A DNA stretch of 64,000 bases, taken from the NCBI GenBank assembly GCA_011634665.1, contig WAEK01000005.1:2675001-2739000 (forward strand), read 5' to 3'. Both the position numbers and the translations under genes were made by a program. The stretch comes from Mortierella sp. BCC40632 (lineage: Eukaryota; Mortierellomycota; Mortierellomycetes; Mortierellales; Mortierellaceae). Shown one piece after another: positions 33,574 through 46,059 of this stretch (the stretch's first letter is position 1; each line of letters opens with the position of its first letter). Under the pieces are notes generated by a model. It was given only the letters and a program-made list of their open reading frames with translations, had not been told where the DNA came from and did not search any database.

Positions 33574-33944
33574 GGCGATGGGTGTAGAAGGTGCAAAAGG
33601 GAGGAAGAGAAGGGAGAGGTAAAGGACAAAGAGAAACAGGCTGCTTTCCAACTCTCCACCATCCCTTTTAAAAGAAGTCGCAGTCCCTCATCTGTTCTGA
33701 TCCAGTTCATCAACAACACTCTGCTACTGGCTGCCATTTCGGATCAGTCTGATCTAATCTTTTTCTTTCTCTTTCCCTTTCTCTCACTCTCTGTTGGCTG
33801 CTTGCTCATCATCCTCACTTCCAGTCTCGCATCTGCATCATCCTTCCACCCGATCCCTTTCTCGCTCACTTACTCTCTCTCTCACTCTCTCGCTCTTTTC
33901 CTCCTACTCTCTCCTGTACCAAACTCTCCCACGCCACATCCACT
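33574..33944. promoter_or_regulatory. Bidirectional promoter of the cyclodeaminase and GST-like genes
   Basis: 371 bases between two divergent start codons. The left part is purine-rich on plus (pyrimidine-rich for the minus gene) and the right part is pyrimidine-rich on plus, so each gene has a CT-rich leader. No clear TATA box. Confidence 0.55.
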
Positions 33945-34919
33945 ATGACGCAAGAGTTGCAAGCCAATCCTCAAGGCAGACTCCGCTACAGGCTTCGAAC
34001 CATCGCCTTTTCGCACTTTAACGAAAAGGCTCGCTGGGCCCTTGATTACTATGGCGTTCCCTATGTCGAGCATCGGACACTGCCGCTCCTCCACGTTGCT
34101 GGCATGATCAACCACCGAGTAAAACCCCGGCCCAAGTCTGGCTCCATGTTTGTGACGCCCTTCCTGATGGCTACTCCCGAGAATGCCTCGGATTCCAAGG
34201 ACGTGGAACCAATTACGCTCAACGACTCGACCGATATTCTCGAGTTTATTTCGAACGAGCACTCGGTGTCGTCCAGTCACCTCAAGGATCCAAAGAACAA
34301 CAACAACGATGCAACCTCCACTCCTTTGCGAAAGAGTCTTTACACCGACGACGAAGCGACAAAGGCCAAAATCCAGGCGCTCGAGGAGCGGTTCGACACA
34401 ATCCTCGGACCTCATGTCCGCCGCTACGTCTTCCACCAAATCTTCTCGTCGCCCCCGTCCATGGGCCGTTCGTTAGGACAAAATGGGAATGTCGGCACCT
34501 TCCAGTCTTGGATCTGGGTTATTCTCTATCCCATTATTCGCTGGGTCCTGAGTAAGCACTTGGGGATCACAAAAGAATCGGCCGAAAGGTCCAAGGATAT
34601 CATTGTGCGTGAGTTTGAACAAATCTCTCGAGTGCTCGATAGTCAGGAATCAGATAAGCCCTACCTTGTTGGAAACGAGTTTACGGCTGCAGACTTGACG
34701 CTGGCGAGTCTTGCGTCGCTGGCCATTGGAATTAATGAGAATGATGGATATGGTGCATGGGTTCCAAAGATGGATCAGTTCCCAGAGGAGGCGCAGAAGC
34801 TTAATGAGGAGCTGAGGCAGACGTCAGCAGGCAAGCATATTGTAGAGTGCTATAGACTGCACCGAGGCACCAAGGCCAAGGGATCAAGCTATGGTTTTGG
34901 TTTATTTGGTACTTGGTAG
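33945..34919 (+). CDS. Glutathione S-transferase-like protein
   Basis: Single-exon protein of 324 residues. The N-terminal thioredoxin-like half contains RTIAFSHFNEKARWALDYYG, the usual GST start where a Ser binds glutathione's thiol, and VTPFLMA followed by DSTDILEFIS, the cis-Pro and gamma-glutamyl-binding region. The C-terminal helical half has KPYLVGNEFTAADLTLASLA, the typical GST N-capping/hydrophobic staple region. A hydrophobic stretch SWIWVILYPIIRWVL near residues 187-201 could contact membranes. Length exceeds classical GSTs (about 220) owing to inserts near residues 105-135. The exact class and substrate are not clear. Divergent from the cyclodeaminase-family gene. Confidence 0.88.
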   Translation: MTQELQANPQGRLRYRLRTIAFSHFNEKARWALDYYGVPYVEHRTLPLLHVAGMINHRVKPRPKSGSMFVTPFLMATPENASDSKDVEPITLNDSTDILEFISNEHSVSSSHLKDPKNNNNDATSTPLRKSLYTDDEATKAKIQALEERFDTILGPHVRRYVFHQIFSSPPSMGRSLGQNGNVGTFQSWIWVILYPIIRWVLSKHLGITKESAERSKDIIVREFEQISRVLDSQESDKPYLVGNEFTAADLTLASLASLAIGINENDGYGAWVPKMDQFPEEAQKLNEELRQTSAGKHIVECYRLHRGTKAKGSSYGFGLFGTW

Positions 34920-36583
34920 GCGAGATAGGATAGTAGAGGTGGATGTTGGTGGTAATACGGTGCTATAAATACTTGTAGATACCTATGATGGAGTCTGGAT
35001 GGGCCCTGTTGGAGCTATTTGTTTGTTCGTTGTTTCCGTTTGCGCGGGAAGCCTCAAAAGAGAAATATGAGTTTTGATCACTGGACAATCACCACTTTGA
35101 TTTTTTATTTCTTTCGTGCATGAGCCCTCTCTCTCTCTCTCTCTCGAGAAAAAAAATGGCACCAAAAGCGGCACCAAAAGCAGCACCAAAAGCGACATTG
35201 GCTCTGTTTGTCTGCCTGTCTGCTTCTTTCTCTCTTCCTCTCTCTCTCACACACACACACACTTCTCTCTCTTGTCCACAAACTGCATCGCTCATCCACG
35301 CACTCTTTTGTCTTGTTTTTTCTTCTTTCTCTTCTCTCTCTCTATTTCACTCGTGCTCACTTTTTCGCCTGACCTCCCTCACCCTTACCTCGATGCACCT
35401 GAATCCTTCACATTCACTCCATTCGCTCTCTCATTATTGTTCTCTTCTACCCCACTTCGTCCGAACAACACGCCACTTGTCTGTCTCTTTTCACCATTAG
35501 ATCCTTTTTTCCACACAAACACACCCTTCATTGTATCCGAATCACCCTCTCACAAACCTTCGTCTCACCATCCGAGTCCTCGTAACCCTCACTGTTCCCT
35601 TTTCTCCTCCATCTAGTCCAACTCGTGCTTGAGTCCTTGACCTTTTCTCTTTTGCCGCCCCGCCAGTCAACAGGTATGGTCAATTGAGCGCCAAGCTTTT
35701 ACTCCCGCCAATCCTCTCTTTTACTGAACCACCAGTAGGCTTGAGCGTGTCCCAGAATGCCGGGAGTCCTTCGCCAAAACACCCTTTGTCTGACACCTCC
35801 AGACCGGCAATAGTATGGACAGGATAGTCCGAGCGAGCCAATCGCCAAATTGACGCTGCTACTCGCCTTCCTTTCGCCCTAGTCCGCCTTGTCGAATCCA
35901 GCAACGACGACCGTTACAGGAGGTCTCTATGCCAGTCATGAATTCATAAAAGAATGGCTGTGAGGAGGGAAGGCGCAGGGCAGCAAGGCCGTGCATTGGG
36001 CCTGTCTGCCTAGTTGGACCTGCAGCCTTTGCCAGAGGGTGCCTCTTCTCTTTCTATCTCTCTCTTTCTTTCTCTCTCCGGCGCAGAGAAAAAGAAGGAC
36101 GAGAAGAAAGGACAATGTTCGACCGCGGCAACAGACGACGGCGTCAACAGGCAGCCTGACTCCGATCTTGGCGTCATTGCACAGCGTGGACACGGGGCGA
36201 TGGAGAAGAGAGGGCTGTTACACCATTGGGACATGGCGCACAGTGTGCAACGCATTACATTTCTGGAATGCCAAGCAAGTTCGCATCCTCTCTGGCTTCA
36301 TGAAGATGCAGCAGCCCATGCACTACGTGGCCTGATCACGGACTCGATCCGTTGCGACAGCCTTCGCACTCCAGCCTCTACTTTATTCTTTTGGTGAAAT
36401 GTAGCCATGCATGCTTGCATGCATGCATTTCTCATATGAACACATACACACACGAGTATTTATATACTCTCTCTCTCTCCGTCCATTGGGCCAACCGTTT
36501 TTCTGTGTCTTGCGTTTCACCATCAGACTGACTCCTTTTTTTTTTTTTTTTTTTTTTTCTTTTTTTTCCTTTCTCCTCTCTTT

Positions 36584-36614
<31 letters not shown>

Positions 36615-36615
36615 C

Positions 36616-36646
<31 letters not shown>

Positions 36647-36653
36647 ATATATA

Positions 36654-36712
<59 letters not shown>

Positions 36713-36765
36713 CTTTTTCCCAATATCTTTTTAATTTCTCTCTCTCTTCTCTTTTTCTCATTAAG
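34920..36765. other. Upstream region and probable 5' intron of the PH-domain gene
   Basis: CT-rich leader-like DNA (about 35120-35670) ends in CAACAG followed by GTATGG (35672), a possible donor of a non-coding first exon. The region to 36765 then has no credible coding exon and ends in a T tract (36536-36559), a long TA repeat and an AAG acceptor at 36763-36765. Confidence 0.45.
36607..36708. repeat. TA/TATC microsatellite
   Basis: About 100 bases of (TA)n with CT interruptions, self-complementary, ending about 57 bases before the 3' splice site of the PH-domain gene. Confidence 0.93.
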
Positions 36766-37480
36766 CCCTTCTCTGGACCATGCATTGGATCCCCGGAAGG
36801 CGCCGTGGCCACTGTCCCTGGCATTCATCGGTCCTCCCTGCTGCAGCCCATTCACGGTCAACAGGAACAACAGCATCGGGCGCAGCAACAACAGCAACAA
36901 CAACAGCAGCAACCACCGCCACCACTACCATATCGGCAGGAGCTCTCGCATTCATTACCGGCTGCCATTCCAACAGCCACACCCATTCTCTCCATCTCTC
37001 CGATGCAGATGCAACCCATGCATGCTGAGCACTCTGTGTCAGTCTCTGTACCCGCTACCACCACAACACAGATGCATACAACGGGCCAGGGCAACACCAC
37101 ATCGCCTGGCAACACGTTTGCGGACGACCAATATGATTCCGACGCAGAGGCGGAGCTGGATCTAGCCTCGCGCGAGACGCTACACGAAGGTCAGATCCTG
37201 AAGGCAGGGTACTTGATGAAGAAAGGTGGTCTTAAGGTAAAGTGAGAGAAAGAAAGGAAGGAGAGGAAAAAAAAAAAAAAAAAAGGGCTCCTCCGAGGGA
37301 GGTTTAGGGCCTACTCATTGGGTTCATTGGGTTCATTTCTCTCTTTATTTATTTGAGTTTGGGCAATGCGTCCCTCGCTTCTGAGCGCGTGGGGAGGGGT
37401 CATGTCGCAGGTACAGGGACATGGTAACGCGGGAACAAACGGAGCACGGGCATAGAGATATCCGGTCTATCCTAGCTAAG

Positions 37481-37530
<50 letters not shown>

Positions 37531-40291
37531 GAGACAGACAGACAAGCAGACAGACAGAGACATTGTGAAAAGCAAGAGAAAAGAGAGAGAGAATGCAAGG
37601 AGAGACTCTCAGAATGAGCAACTCTCTTCCTCCTGCGTCCTGCTTGCTCACTCACTCGGCACAACTGCTTTGGCTGTGGGCATAAAGTCGGTCAACAGCA
37701 GCAGCAAGTCGACTGTCGGCGAGACTTTTTTTTTTTTTTTCTCTGCAAACATGAAAACATGAAAACATGAAAAAAGTGCTCTGAAGGACATTCGAGGATG
37801 CTCAGTTAAAAATATACCCGCACACTCGTTCGCTGCCCAGGCCAAGCTCAACCCAGCAACGGACAGTGCAACGGAATGATCTCAGGACGAGATTGAGAGC
37901 ACGCGCATGTGTCTCAATGCGCCTCTTCTGCCCCACCCGCTTACGCATCCCGGCCTGCCTTCGGTCGAAGGCGTCTGTCCTGTCTGCTCTGACAGACATT
38001 CGGCTCTGGAGAGGATAGGCACCACAGAATGCCTTCTCCCAAATCTTGAGATTCTATCGCCTACTAAATGAAAAAAAGATCATGCCTACTCACAGAGCAA
38101 GTGCTCTCCTGTCCTGGTTATCCTTTTTTTCGTCTCGCTCCGCCCCGTTTGTGTTATCATGTGCTTAGATCTGGAAAAAGAAGTGGTTTGTCCTCAGGAC
38201 ATCCAAGCTAGCATATTACAAGGATAGTAAGGCAAGTCTAAACAGCATACTCTCTCCCTCTCTCTCTCTCTATCCTGTGGATAGGGCTGTCACCCCTTCA
38301 CTTTGCTGCTCTACTAGCTGGGCTTTGGTCGATTCTTTGCAAAGAAGAAGAGGGTGAACGCTCTATACGCTACCAAAATTGCAATTTACAATTTGAAAAT
38401 CACCAAGAGGTGCTGACCCTGACCAACCTTATTTCCAATAGGAGTACGAGCTACTTCGGATCATTGATGTCAGAGACATTCACCGCGCGGCTGAGGCAGG
38501 GTCCAAGAGCAAAACAGGAGTCTTCATGGTCTTGACTCCACGAAGGACTTTTACGGTCCAAGCAGACAGCGTGGCCGACATGCATGTGTGGATTCAGGCC
38601 ATCAACCAAGCCAAGGTCCAATGCGACCTCTCCTCTAGTTCCGACATTGATTCCAACTCTGGCTCCACTCCACAACTGGACTCGCATCAAACACAGGGAC
38701 AGGGACAGGGACAGGGACAACTTCCACCTGGAGCGTCTCCCAAGCAAGAGCTAGTAAAACAGGGATCAGGAACTTTGCTAGTTCCTCCACGTCGACCACC
38801 TAACCAGCTCTCACTCTCGGACCCAGGTCTGATGCTGTCAACTAATATCGGAGGTGGAGAAGGAAGTGGTGTTGGAGATCTACATGGGAGTGGACCCAAA
38901 AGTTTATCACCCTCAGCTTTGTCACCGCCAGCTCGCCTTCCCGAACCTGCCAAGGTATCGGGCCTGTCCATTGGATTGGCAAGTCCATCTGCAGGCCCTG
39001 CACGAGGTCCGGGGCGTTCACACCAGCCTGGGGACAATGGACTCTCACTAATCACAGCCGGAACGCAGGCAGTCCGAATCGGAGGCTGTGCCACACCAAC
39101 TTCACCACCACGCGATGGGAATACATTCCAGCAACTACCTCAGACACCGAACCAGCATGGACCAGCAGAGCTCCCTCCCAACTCGTACTCTTCCAACTAT
39201 TCACACAACAGCAATCATCTGATGCATGCCACACCGGGAACACCATCCTCCCCTGGATATGGATCAGGTGGAGAGCAGTATTGTTATCCCGGAGGAGATC
39301 ATATGGGTTCGTCTGAGGAGGAGGAGATTGTGGATGATCCTCATTCTGTCCTGGAGGCGGGTCGGGTCGCCGTGGCGGCAAATGCACCTGGATCAGGATT
39401 GGTGACTGATGAGCAAATCGGAAGCAAGGTTGTTCGACAGGGCTATCTACTCAAACTTGGAAACACGTACAAGGTAATTAAGGATGGATGAGTGGAATGT
39501 ATTTTGGCTTTATTGCTGGAAACGAACAAAAAAAAAGTAAGGGGATCGTGTCGAACTAACCTGTGCAATGGTGTTTTCCCTTTCTTTTGTAGACTTGGCG
39601 AAAGAAGTGGTTCGTCCTCCGTGGTGACAAACTGACATATTACAAAAATTCCAAGGTACAGAAACAGGATTTTGACAGTGGACACGAGCAAGGAGTAGGA
39701 AAGGGAGCATTACATCCACTCTTACTTACTGGACTCTATCTATCTATCTATCTAACCTATCCAATCTAGGAGTACCAACCTTTGGGAATTCTCCCCTTGT
39801 CTTCCATTATCGATTGCCTCCAGATCGACCCTGTATCCAAATCAAAGTTGTATTGTATGAGGATCGTGACGTTGAAGCGGAACTTTGTCTGTTGTGCACC
39901 AGACGAGGACACCCTGCTCCAATGGCTAGATGCACTCCATGTCGAATGTGCTCGTGCCAAGAGAGAAGCCAAGCGACAAGAAGAGGACGATGAGAATGAG
40001 TATGCAGGAGACGAAGAAGATATCTTGTCCAGCCCAAAGGCAATAGGTCGTACAGCCCATTTGAAACAAAAGCAACAGCAACAACAGCCATTTGGAGCAT
40101 CAACAAGGACTACCACAACAGCATCGGTCATGGGTGTCCCCCAGGCTTCAGCCATGGCCACTGGGCTTTCAATACCTCAAGCCTCCCCAGCTGCAGCTGT
40201 CGCTACAGGTCCTCCACACACGTCCATGCCCACGGTCCGATTCCTAGATCAACCAAGGCCGACAGTAGCTGCAGCCACAACAATTGCATAA
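36766..40291 (+). CDS. Tandem PH-domain protein
   Basis: Likely a phosphoinositide-binding membrane adaptor. Exons: 36766-37236, 38169-38231, 38442-39473, 39593-39655 and 39770-40291, all in phase 0. The first PH domain starts ILKAGYLMKKGGLK and the second VVRQGYLLKLGNTYK; each is followed by a separate 63-base exon coding W-[KR]-K-K-W-F-V-L-R. Each PH domain ends in a helix with an invariant-type Trp (ADMHVWIQAINQA and EDTLLQWLDALHVE). A Pro/Ser/Gly-rich linker of about 250 residues separates them. The N-terminus is Gln/Pro/His-rich. The second intron uses a GC donor (AAG-GCAAGT at 38232). The 5' end is unresolved: the frame is open from 36766 without ATG; either an upstream exon exists or translation starts at the first in-frame ATG, 37003. 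Confidence 0.85.
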
Positions 40292-40937
40292 TTTACTCTT
40301 CCTCCTCAACTCTGAAAAAAAAAAAATTCTTCCTTTGATAACATACCTTCTTCCATCGCCCTTTTCCTCATGCCTCTCCTCTTTTAAATCGATAGTATAA
40401 TGTCCCCCTATGTTACATGTTTTCCCTTTTTTTTTTATCTTTGTTTGCTTTCAACTTGTAATGATAATGCTTTTCTTTTCTTTTCTTTCCTCTTTTGCTT
40501 CCTTCATCCCTCTTGCCGACTCCCCATCACTGCCACGCCCTCTCTCTATGATATCCTCTAGTCCTTTCTTCGAACTCTTATATTCCTGGTTGGGTGTACC
40601 ATTGGAGGGGTCATCTTTTCCTTTCCCCCCTTTCTTATTTCTTATCCCCCTTCCACCCCTCCCTTTCCTTGGTCCTCTTTCACTTCTAATAGCCAATAGA
40701 AGGAATAGAAGAAAAAAAACGTTGCGATAAAAAAAAAATTATCTTTTTGCAAATCTGAATAATTTAGTCCGCAACTCGGATCACTCTTCTCTTCTTCTTT
40801 TTTTTTCTCTCCTCGGTTGCAAAAAAAAAAAAAAAAAAACTGTATGAGAATGAGAATGAGAATTGGTACTGTGATTTTATAGCATAGCCAAGTACAGGCA
40901 ACTTTTTTTGTATATGTATTTACAAATATTTAAATAA
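40292..40937. other. Convergent intergenic region PH gene / antiporter
   Basis: Two 3' ends meet. CT-rich and T-rich, with A tracts near 40319 and 40820. ORFs are low-complexity. No gene seen. Confidence 0.6.
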
Positions 40938-43900
40938 CTAGGACCTCTTTTCGTTCAGGTGCTCGTTATTGGTATTTCTTGGAAGACTCGAAGGTAGTTG
41001 AAGGCCTCCTTCCAAACTATTTCGACTCACTCCTCGCGGAGGTTGATACGCTCCCATAGTCACCGATGGATATGAACTTGTATGACGTTGCGCATCCGAG
41101 GTTTGAGTCGCTGTGGACCTTGCCATGGTCGGGATCACAGAAGAAGCCACTCGTTGACAATCAATCCCACTTGATAACTTGGTACCCGATTGAACTACCA
41201 TCAGGCAAGAAGCCAACTCGGAATAGAGGAACATTTGAGCAATCAACCCCAAAGTGTTGGCAACAGTCATATTGGAATGATACAAATCTCTTGAAGAGGC
41301 TTGGTGTCGGAGCTGTTGTCGACGATGGCGAGTATCTGCATTCACTGGAAGGATATGAGTGTCACTGACACCTGCCCCAAAGTGGTTCTCGATCTGCTGA
41401 GTTGAGATGTTGACAGAAGAGACGGAGGTGCTGGTAGAGAAGGCATGGAGAGGAAGTCCTGAGGAATTCAATTGTTGTGCCGAAGAAGGATGCAATGATC
41501 CTGTGGTCTCTGCACCCCCCGAAAGAGAGAGTTCAGGTGTATGTCTCCCCGATTTGTTGGTAGGTCCTCGTCCCAAGACAAGAAGATCCCTTGGTCCAAG
41601 AACAATCTTGGCAAGATTCATTGCATCCTGGATTGTAGGGACGGTACGGATATAGACTTGTTGACCTGCCTCGATCCCTTCTCCATGGGCCATCGTCGGT
41701 TGCTTCTCGGTACTGGTCGTATTGTTGGTTCGTTTTTGGTGTCGCTTCTCTTCTTGAGTAAACACTCGGTGTGGGAAATACCACTGAACGAAAACCTGAT
41801 TGTCTTCGGGAATATTTGGGCCTCCATCCAAAACCGACATGGTGGATTGTCGATCCGTATCGATCTCTCGGTCTCTTTGTCCATTCTTGGTATAAAACTT
41901 TTTGGAGGTCTCGATTCGGACAATCATGATGTTACAATGGTTATGGCTCAAGGCAGAAGCAAACTTGAGCGCCTCTTCGTCATCGTATGAACCATAGAGT
42001 GGAACCATGATATTGGAAAAGTGACCCGATGCACCCATTTCTCTGTCGACATAGATGGCTGTCGTCAATCCTGTGTTGATGGTATTGGACAACAATTGAG
42101 TGACTATCTCTGTGTTTGAGGTGACGTGTGGACGTGAAAAAACCTGAGTCGTAGTTCCATCCTCCTGGACCACACTCGGTGGATCCGGAAGGGATGAGGA
42201 GATCCAAGGAATGACAACCACGCTCGATCCAGTATCCGCTGCTTCCTCACAAATACTCTTTGCAAAATCCGTCGGGTCCATGGACAGGGTCAAGCGTGAT
42301 TGGAAGAGAATGTTGTTGAGCCTGGCAAATGCCGAAAAGACTGTCATCAACGTATCACGGCGTAAAACCTCGGCATTCTCTGTTCCTGCAAGAAGGACCG
42401 AAGAACTTCGATCTGTGAGATGCAAAAGTCGCAGCGCTGTCAGTTTCGGAATGTTCGAGCTCTCGCTCATGCTGGAAACCGTCGATGGAAGAGGCGATGA
42501 TACACTTGGAGTCTCCAGTCCTCCTCGTTTAGTCGGTTCCACAGATGTTAGCTTACTCAATGATTGCAATAAAGTCATCATTGATGGCAAGTTGCGGATG
42601 TTGTCAAGACAAAGCAGAAAACCCTTGTTGGCGGATTTGAGAGGCTCCTCTTGTCCTTGAGACTCGAGATCTCCTGAAAGCTTTTTCTGCTTGGCAAGGG
42701 CACGCAAGGCTGAGGCTCTCTGGTAGGATGGAGGGTAGATAAAGGCAACCAATGGCGTTGTCATGCAGGTCGTGATAAGACACATGGCAACCATGATTAC
42801 AAAGACTTTGTCGTTCAGAATACCCGCGTCGTATCCGATATTGAGCACAATCAATTCGATCAGACCCTTGCAGTTCATCAGTACACCGACTGCCCAGGCT
42901 TCTCTCCATTCCATCCCCTGAATACGAGCAGCGACTCCGCATCCGACAATCTTTCCAAAGCAGGCCACAAAGGTCACCAAGATGACGAGTCCCCAAATGT
43001 GTGCATTGTTTAGCAGACCAAGCTGAGTCTTGAGCCCCGACAGAGCAAAATAGATTGGCAGGAAAACAACAGTGACAAGATCTTCAATCCTCTTGGTGAG
43101 CTCATCGGCGAATCGAGTGTCGTTGGGGATGATAAGTCCAACGAGAAAAGAGCCAAAGATTGCATGGACACCAATAATGTCGGTGACAAAGGCGCTGATC
43201 ATCACGACCGAGAGTGTAAAGGCTACCATCGTCTGGGAAGGCTCGTCCTCCGACTTTGTGAATCGAATCATGAACATAAATATGGGTCGGACCACAAACA
43301 CCAGGATCAAATTCCAAGCAATGGACAGAAGAACCACATAAAGCGGGACGATTTTGCTGGCACTGTTGACGACGGAGATGACCAAGGCAAGTAAGACCCA
43401 GGCAACAATGTCACCCACAGCACCTGCACACACGGTCAAGAAACCGACTTTGGTCGTCAATAATTTCCTTTCCGCAAGAATACGTGCCAACACAGCAAAG
43501 GCAGTAATGGACATGGCAACACCCGTAAAGAGCATGAATTTGCCAAAGCCGACCGACGAACCGGGGTCAAGCTCCTCATAGAGTACATAACTGACAGCGG
43601 CACCGACGCCAAAAGGAAAGATCATGCCTGCAAACGAGATTCCGAGAGCAAACCGAGCACGCTTGACAACCAATGCAGGATCGAGTTCCAAACCAACCAA
43701 GAATAGGAAGAGGACCAAGCCGATGTTGGATACCATGTTCAGATAGGCCAGAGATGCGGGGTTGAAGATGGTCGAAGCAAATCCGGGTATACGGCCTAGG
43801 CAAGAAGGGCCAAGGATGATGCCTGCAATGACTTCAGAAATGACTCGAGGCTGCTTGAGCCTTTGTAGTCCAAGATGGAGAATGTAGCATAGGGCAATGA

Positions 43901-44215
43901 TAAAGATTGTCTATAGGAGATAGAAGAGGGGTCATGAGTTGGATATTGTTCTACCTAAATGACTGTAGTGTGTCCATTTAGAGGATAAAGATCAAGAGAT
44001 GGTTGACTTTACCTGAATGACAAAGAGTGGGTATGGATTGGCCGGATTCACTTCCGTTGGATTGAGGCCTGTGAAAACACTGCCTGTGAAGACAAGGTGA
44101 GAAAGTGACAAGGAAAGGTTCAGAGACGATGAGTTGGCCACTTCAGGAGTTAATGAAAAAAAAATGTTCCCAAGGATCATCCTGCTTGAGTATACATACC
44201 TGCGCTTGAACCCAT
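40938..44215 (-). CDS. K+/H+ antiporter, CPA2 family (KHA1-like)
   Basis: Cation/proton exchanger of endomembranes that controls lumen pH and K+. Three exons on minus: 44215-44200, 44083-44013 and 43910-40938, giving 1019 residues. Exon 1 codes only MGSSA plus one base. The N-terminal half (about residues 20-430) has the Na+/H+ exchanger fold: PYPLFVIQTIFIIALCYILH, QPRVISEVIAGIILGPS, GLVLFLFLVGLELDP, FAVLARILAERKL, VCAGAVGDIVAWVLLALV, VHAIFGSFLVGLIIP and GMEWREAWAVGVLMNCKGLI. The C-terminal half is cytosolic, with two regions resembling universal-stress-like folds (LLHLTDRSSSVLLAG and SNIMVPLYGSYDDEEALKFA). The spacing and motifs match yeast Kha1 and plant CHX proteins. The last 200 residues are Ser-rich and poorly conserved in appearance. 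Confidence 0.94.
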
Positions 44216-45529
44216 GGTTGCAAAACTCTCTCTGGAGTAATATGAGAATGGTTTTGTTGTTGTCGCGAGACCTCTGGATGGTTAACGTCTGGAGATTGTA
44301 TTGGTGGAGATTCAACAACAAAGAACTGTCAGCAGGATGCGTGGTGGGAAATGAGTGCTCGACCACCCTTTGTAGGCACAACCCCGCTCGTGGCACGCTC
44401 CTCTAGTCCTCCAAACATTCATCTCTGACCAACTGGTTGGCACAAGGGTAAACAAAGGTGGTTGCGCTGCATGGCTGCAAATCTCGGGAGAGAAAACAGT
44501 TTGTGCGTTGGGACGTGTCTGAGGAGTGGAGATGCACGGCTCAAAGAGTCATACCTCACGGCAGTTGACGGTTCGTGTGATCAAATGTCCAGAAGGTGGA
44601 CAAGGGACAGGAAAAGGACAAGTGAGAGAATAGGTGTGTGAATATTTGAAATTAACAAGTGGAAACAAGTGCTGGAAGGGACAAGGGTGTCAGGGGCCGA
44701 GAAGAGAATTCAGCACACTTTTTTTTTTCTGAAAGAACGAGGGAGGTGTGATGCCTTTTTATCTCACGACCTGAAAACGCGACCCGCATCCCACGACCAG
44801 GTCCCGCACGCACCGACTAGAGGCAGCAATAATGATGACAACCATGCCATAAGCAGGACGGCTAGGCTTGACTCGGCAACCCACATGCGCGAGGTTGAGC
44901 TTGGATTGGTTGGACCGTCTTGGAGAAAGGGCAGGAGCTATTCGAGCAGGAGTGGGCAATCGACCGTAGTACAACCCAGGGCCACGTTATTGTTGTCCGA
45001 AAGTCTCTCGCCATGCTCCTGCTACTGCCCCTTTCTTTGCCCTCGAGGTTTTTTTTTTTTTTTTTTGTTCCTTGCGCCTTGCTCTTGTCTTGTTACTTCC
45101 CCCTATTCGAGTCAATGAAGTCTTGTGCAGGGTTGCACCCCTACCATGCTAAGGACACAAAGAGTTATCTTCCCTGGTAAGATGTGAGAGACGGGGCATG
45201 TCATCGTTCTATACTAGTTCAGGCTAGATCAAGGAACGAATGACAAGGGCTGGACCATCCATCTCATGGCTTTCATTTCCGTTGATCCTTTTTTTTTTTT
45301 TTTTTCTCTCTCTCTCTCTCTCTCCACGTCCCCATGCTCTACTTCGCCATTTTAGGACTGAAAAAAGAAACTTGTTCCTGGAAACTATGATCTCAGGGGA
45401 GGCAGGAAAGAAGGGGATGGTTACACTGTTTACAACTTTGTGCGTCTCCCGCCATCCTTCTCTCTGTTCATGTAATGCGTCATTGTCCAACCTCTGGGTC
45501 TAGAACTGGTCAACACCATGTTATTCTCC

Positions 45530-45562
<33 letters not shown>

Positions 45563-45647
45563 GGCAGTAGCGCTAGATTCTCGAGATACTTCTTTTTCAG
45601 GGACAAAAACGTAGCTCACCTCTTATTCCCTATTGCGCCCCTGTCGT

Positions 45648-45724
<77 letters not shown>

Positions 45725-46059
45725 AGTGTGTGCGAGTTCTGGTTGGGATTAAAAGTGACGACACGAGGGAAACAAGGGCCATAATGTGGGCGGGTACCCT
45801 CTATGCAAGTTGTGAAATGAACGACGCGACGCATATCGCCGAGGTTGCATGGATATCTCATACTTGTACTACCCAAAGAGATGTTGATGTAACGCACAGG
45901 AGACAGCCACGCATCTGGCTTAGAGGTCCTCCTCCCTTGTCTTCTATCTTTATTTTTCTTTTTTTTCCATCTGTTCCTTAACAAAAGAAAAGTAAGGGGG
46001 TGGGGCATGGAGCGTGGGGCGTGGGGCGTGGGGATGGATGTGTATATATGAGCCCTAAA
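44216..46059. other. Intergenic region antiporter / sterol reductase
   Basis: Upstream DNA of the antiporter and 3' region of the sterol reductase, both minus. It contains T tracts (about 45050, 45289 and 45532-45561) and the long TG repeat. No credible gene. Confidence 0.55.
45646..45722. repeat. TG dinucleotide repeat
   Basis: Almost perfect (TG)n of about 77 bases, the longest dinucleotide run in the window. Alternating purine-pyrimidine DNA of this kind can adopt Z-form. Confidence 0.95.

Noticed and set aside
35116..35616. 166-codon Ser/Leu/Phe ORF upstream of the PH gene
   Set aside because: CT-rich leader-type DNA; no domain and no frame continuity with the PH exons.
36780..37028. 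ATG at 36780 as start of the PH-domain protein
   Set aside because: It is in a different frame from the PH-domain exons.
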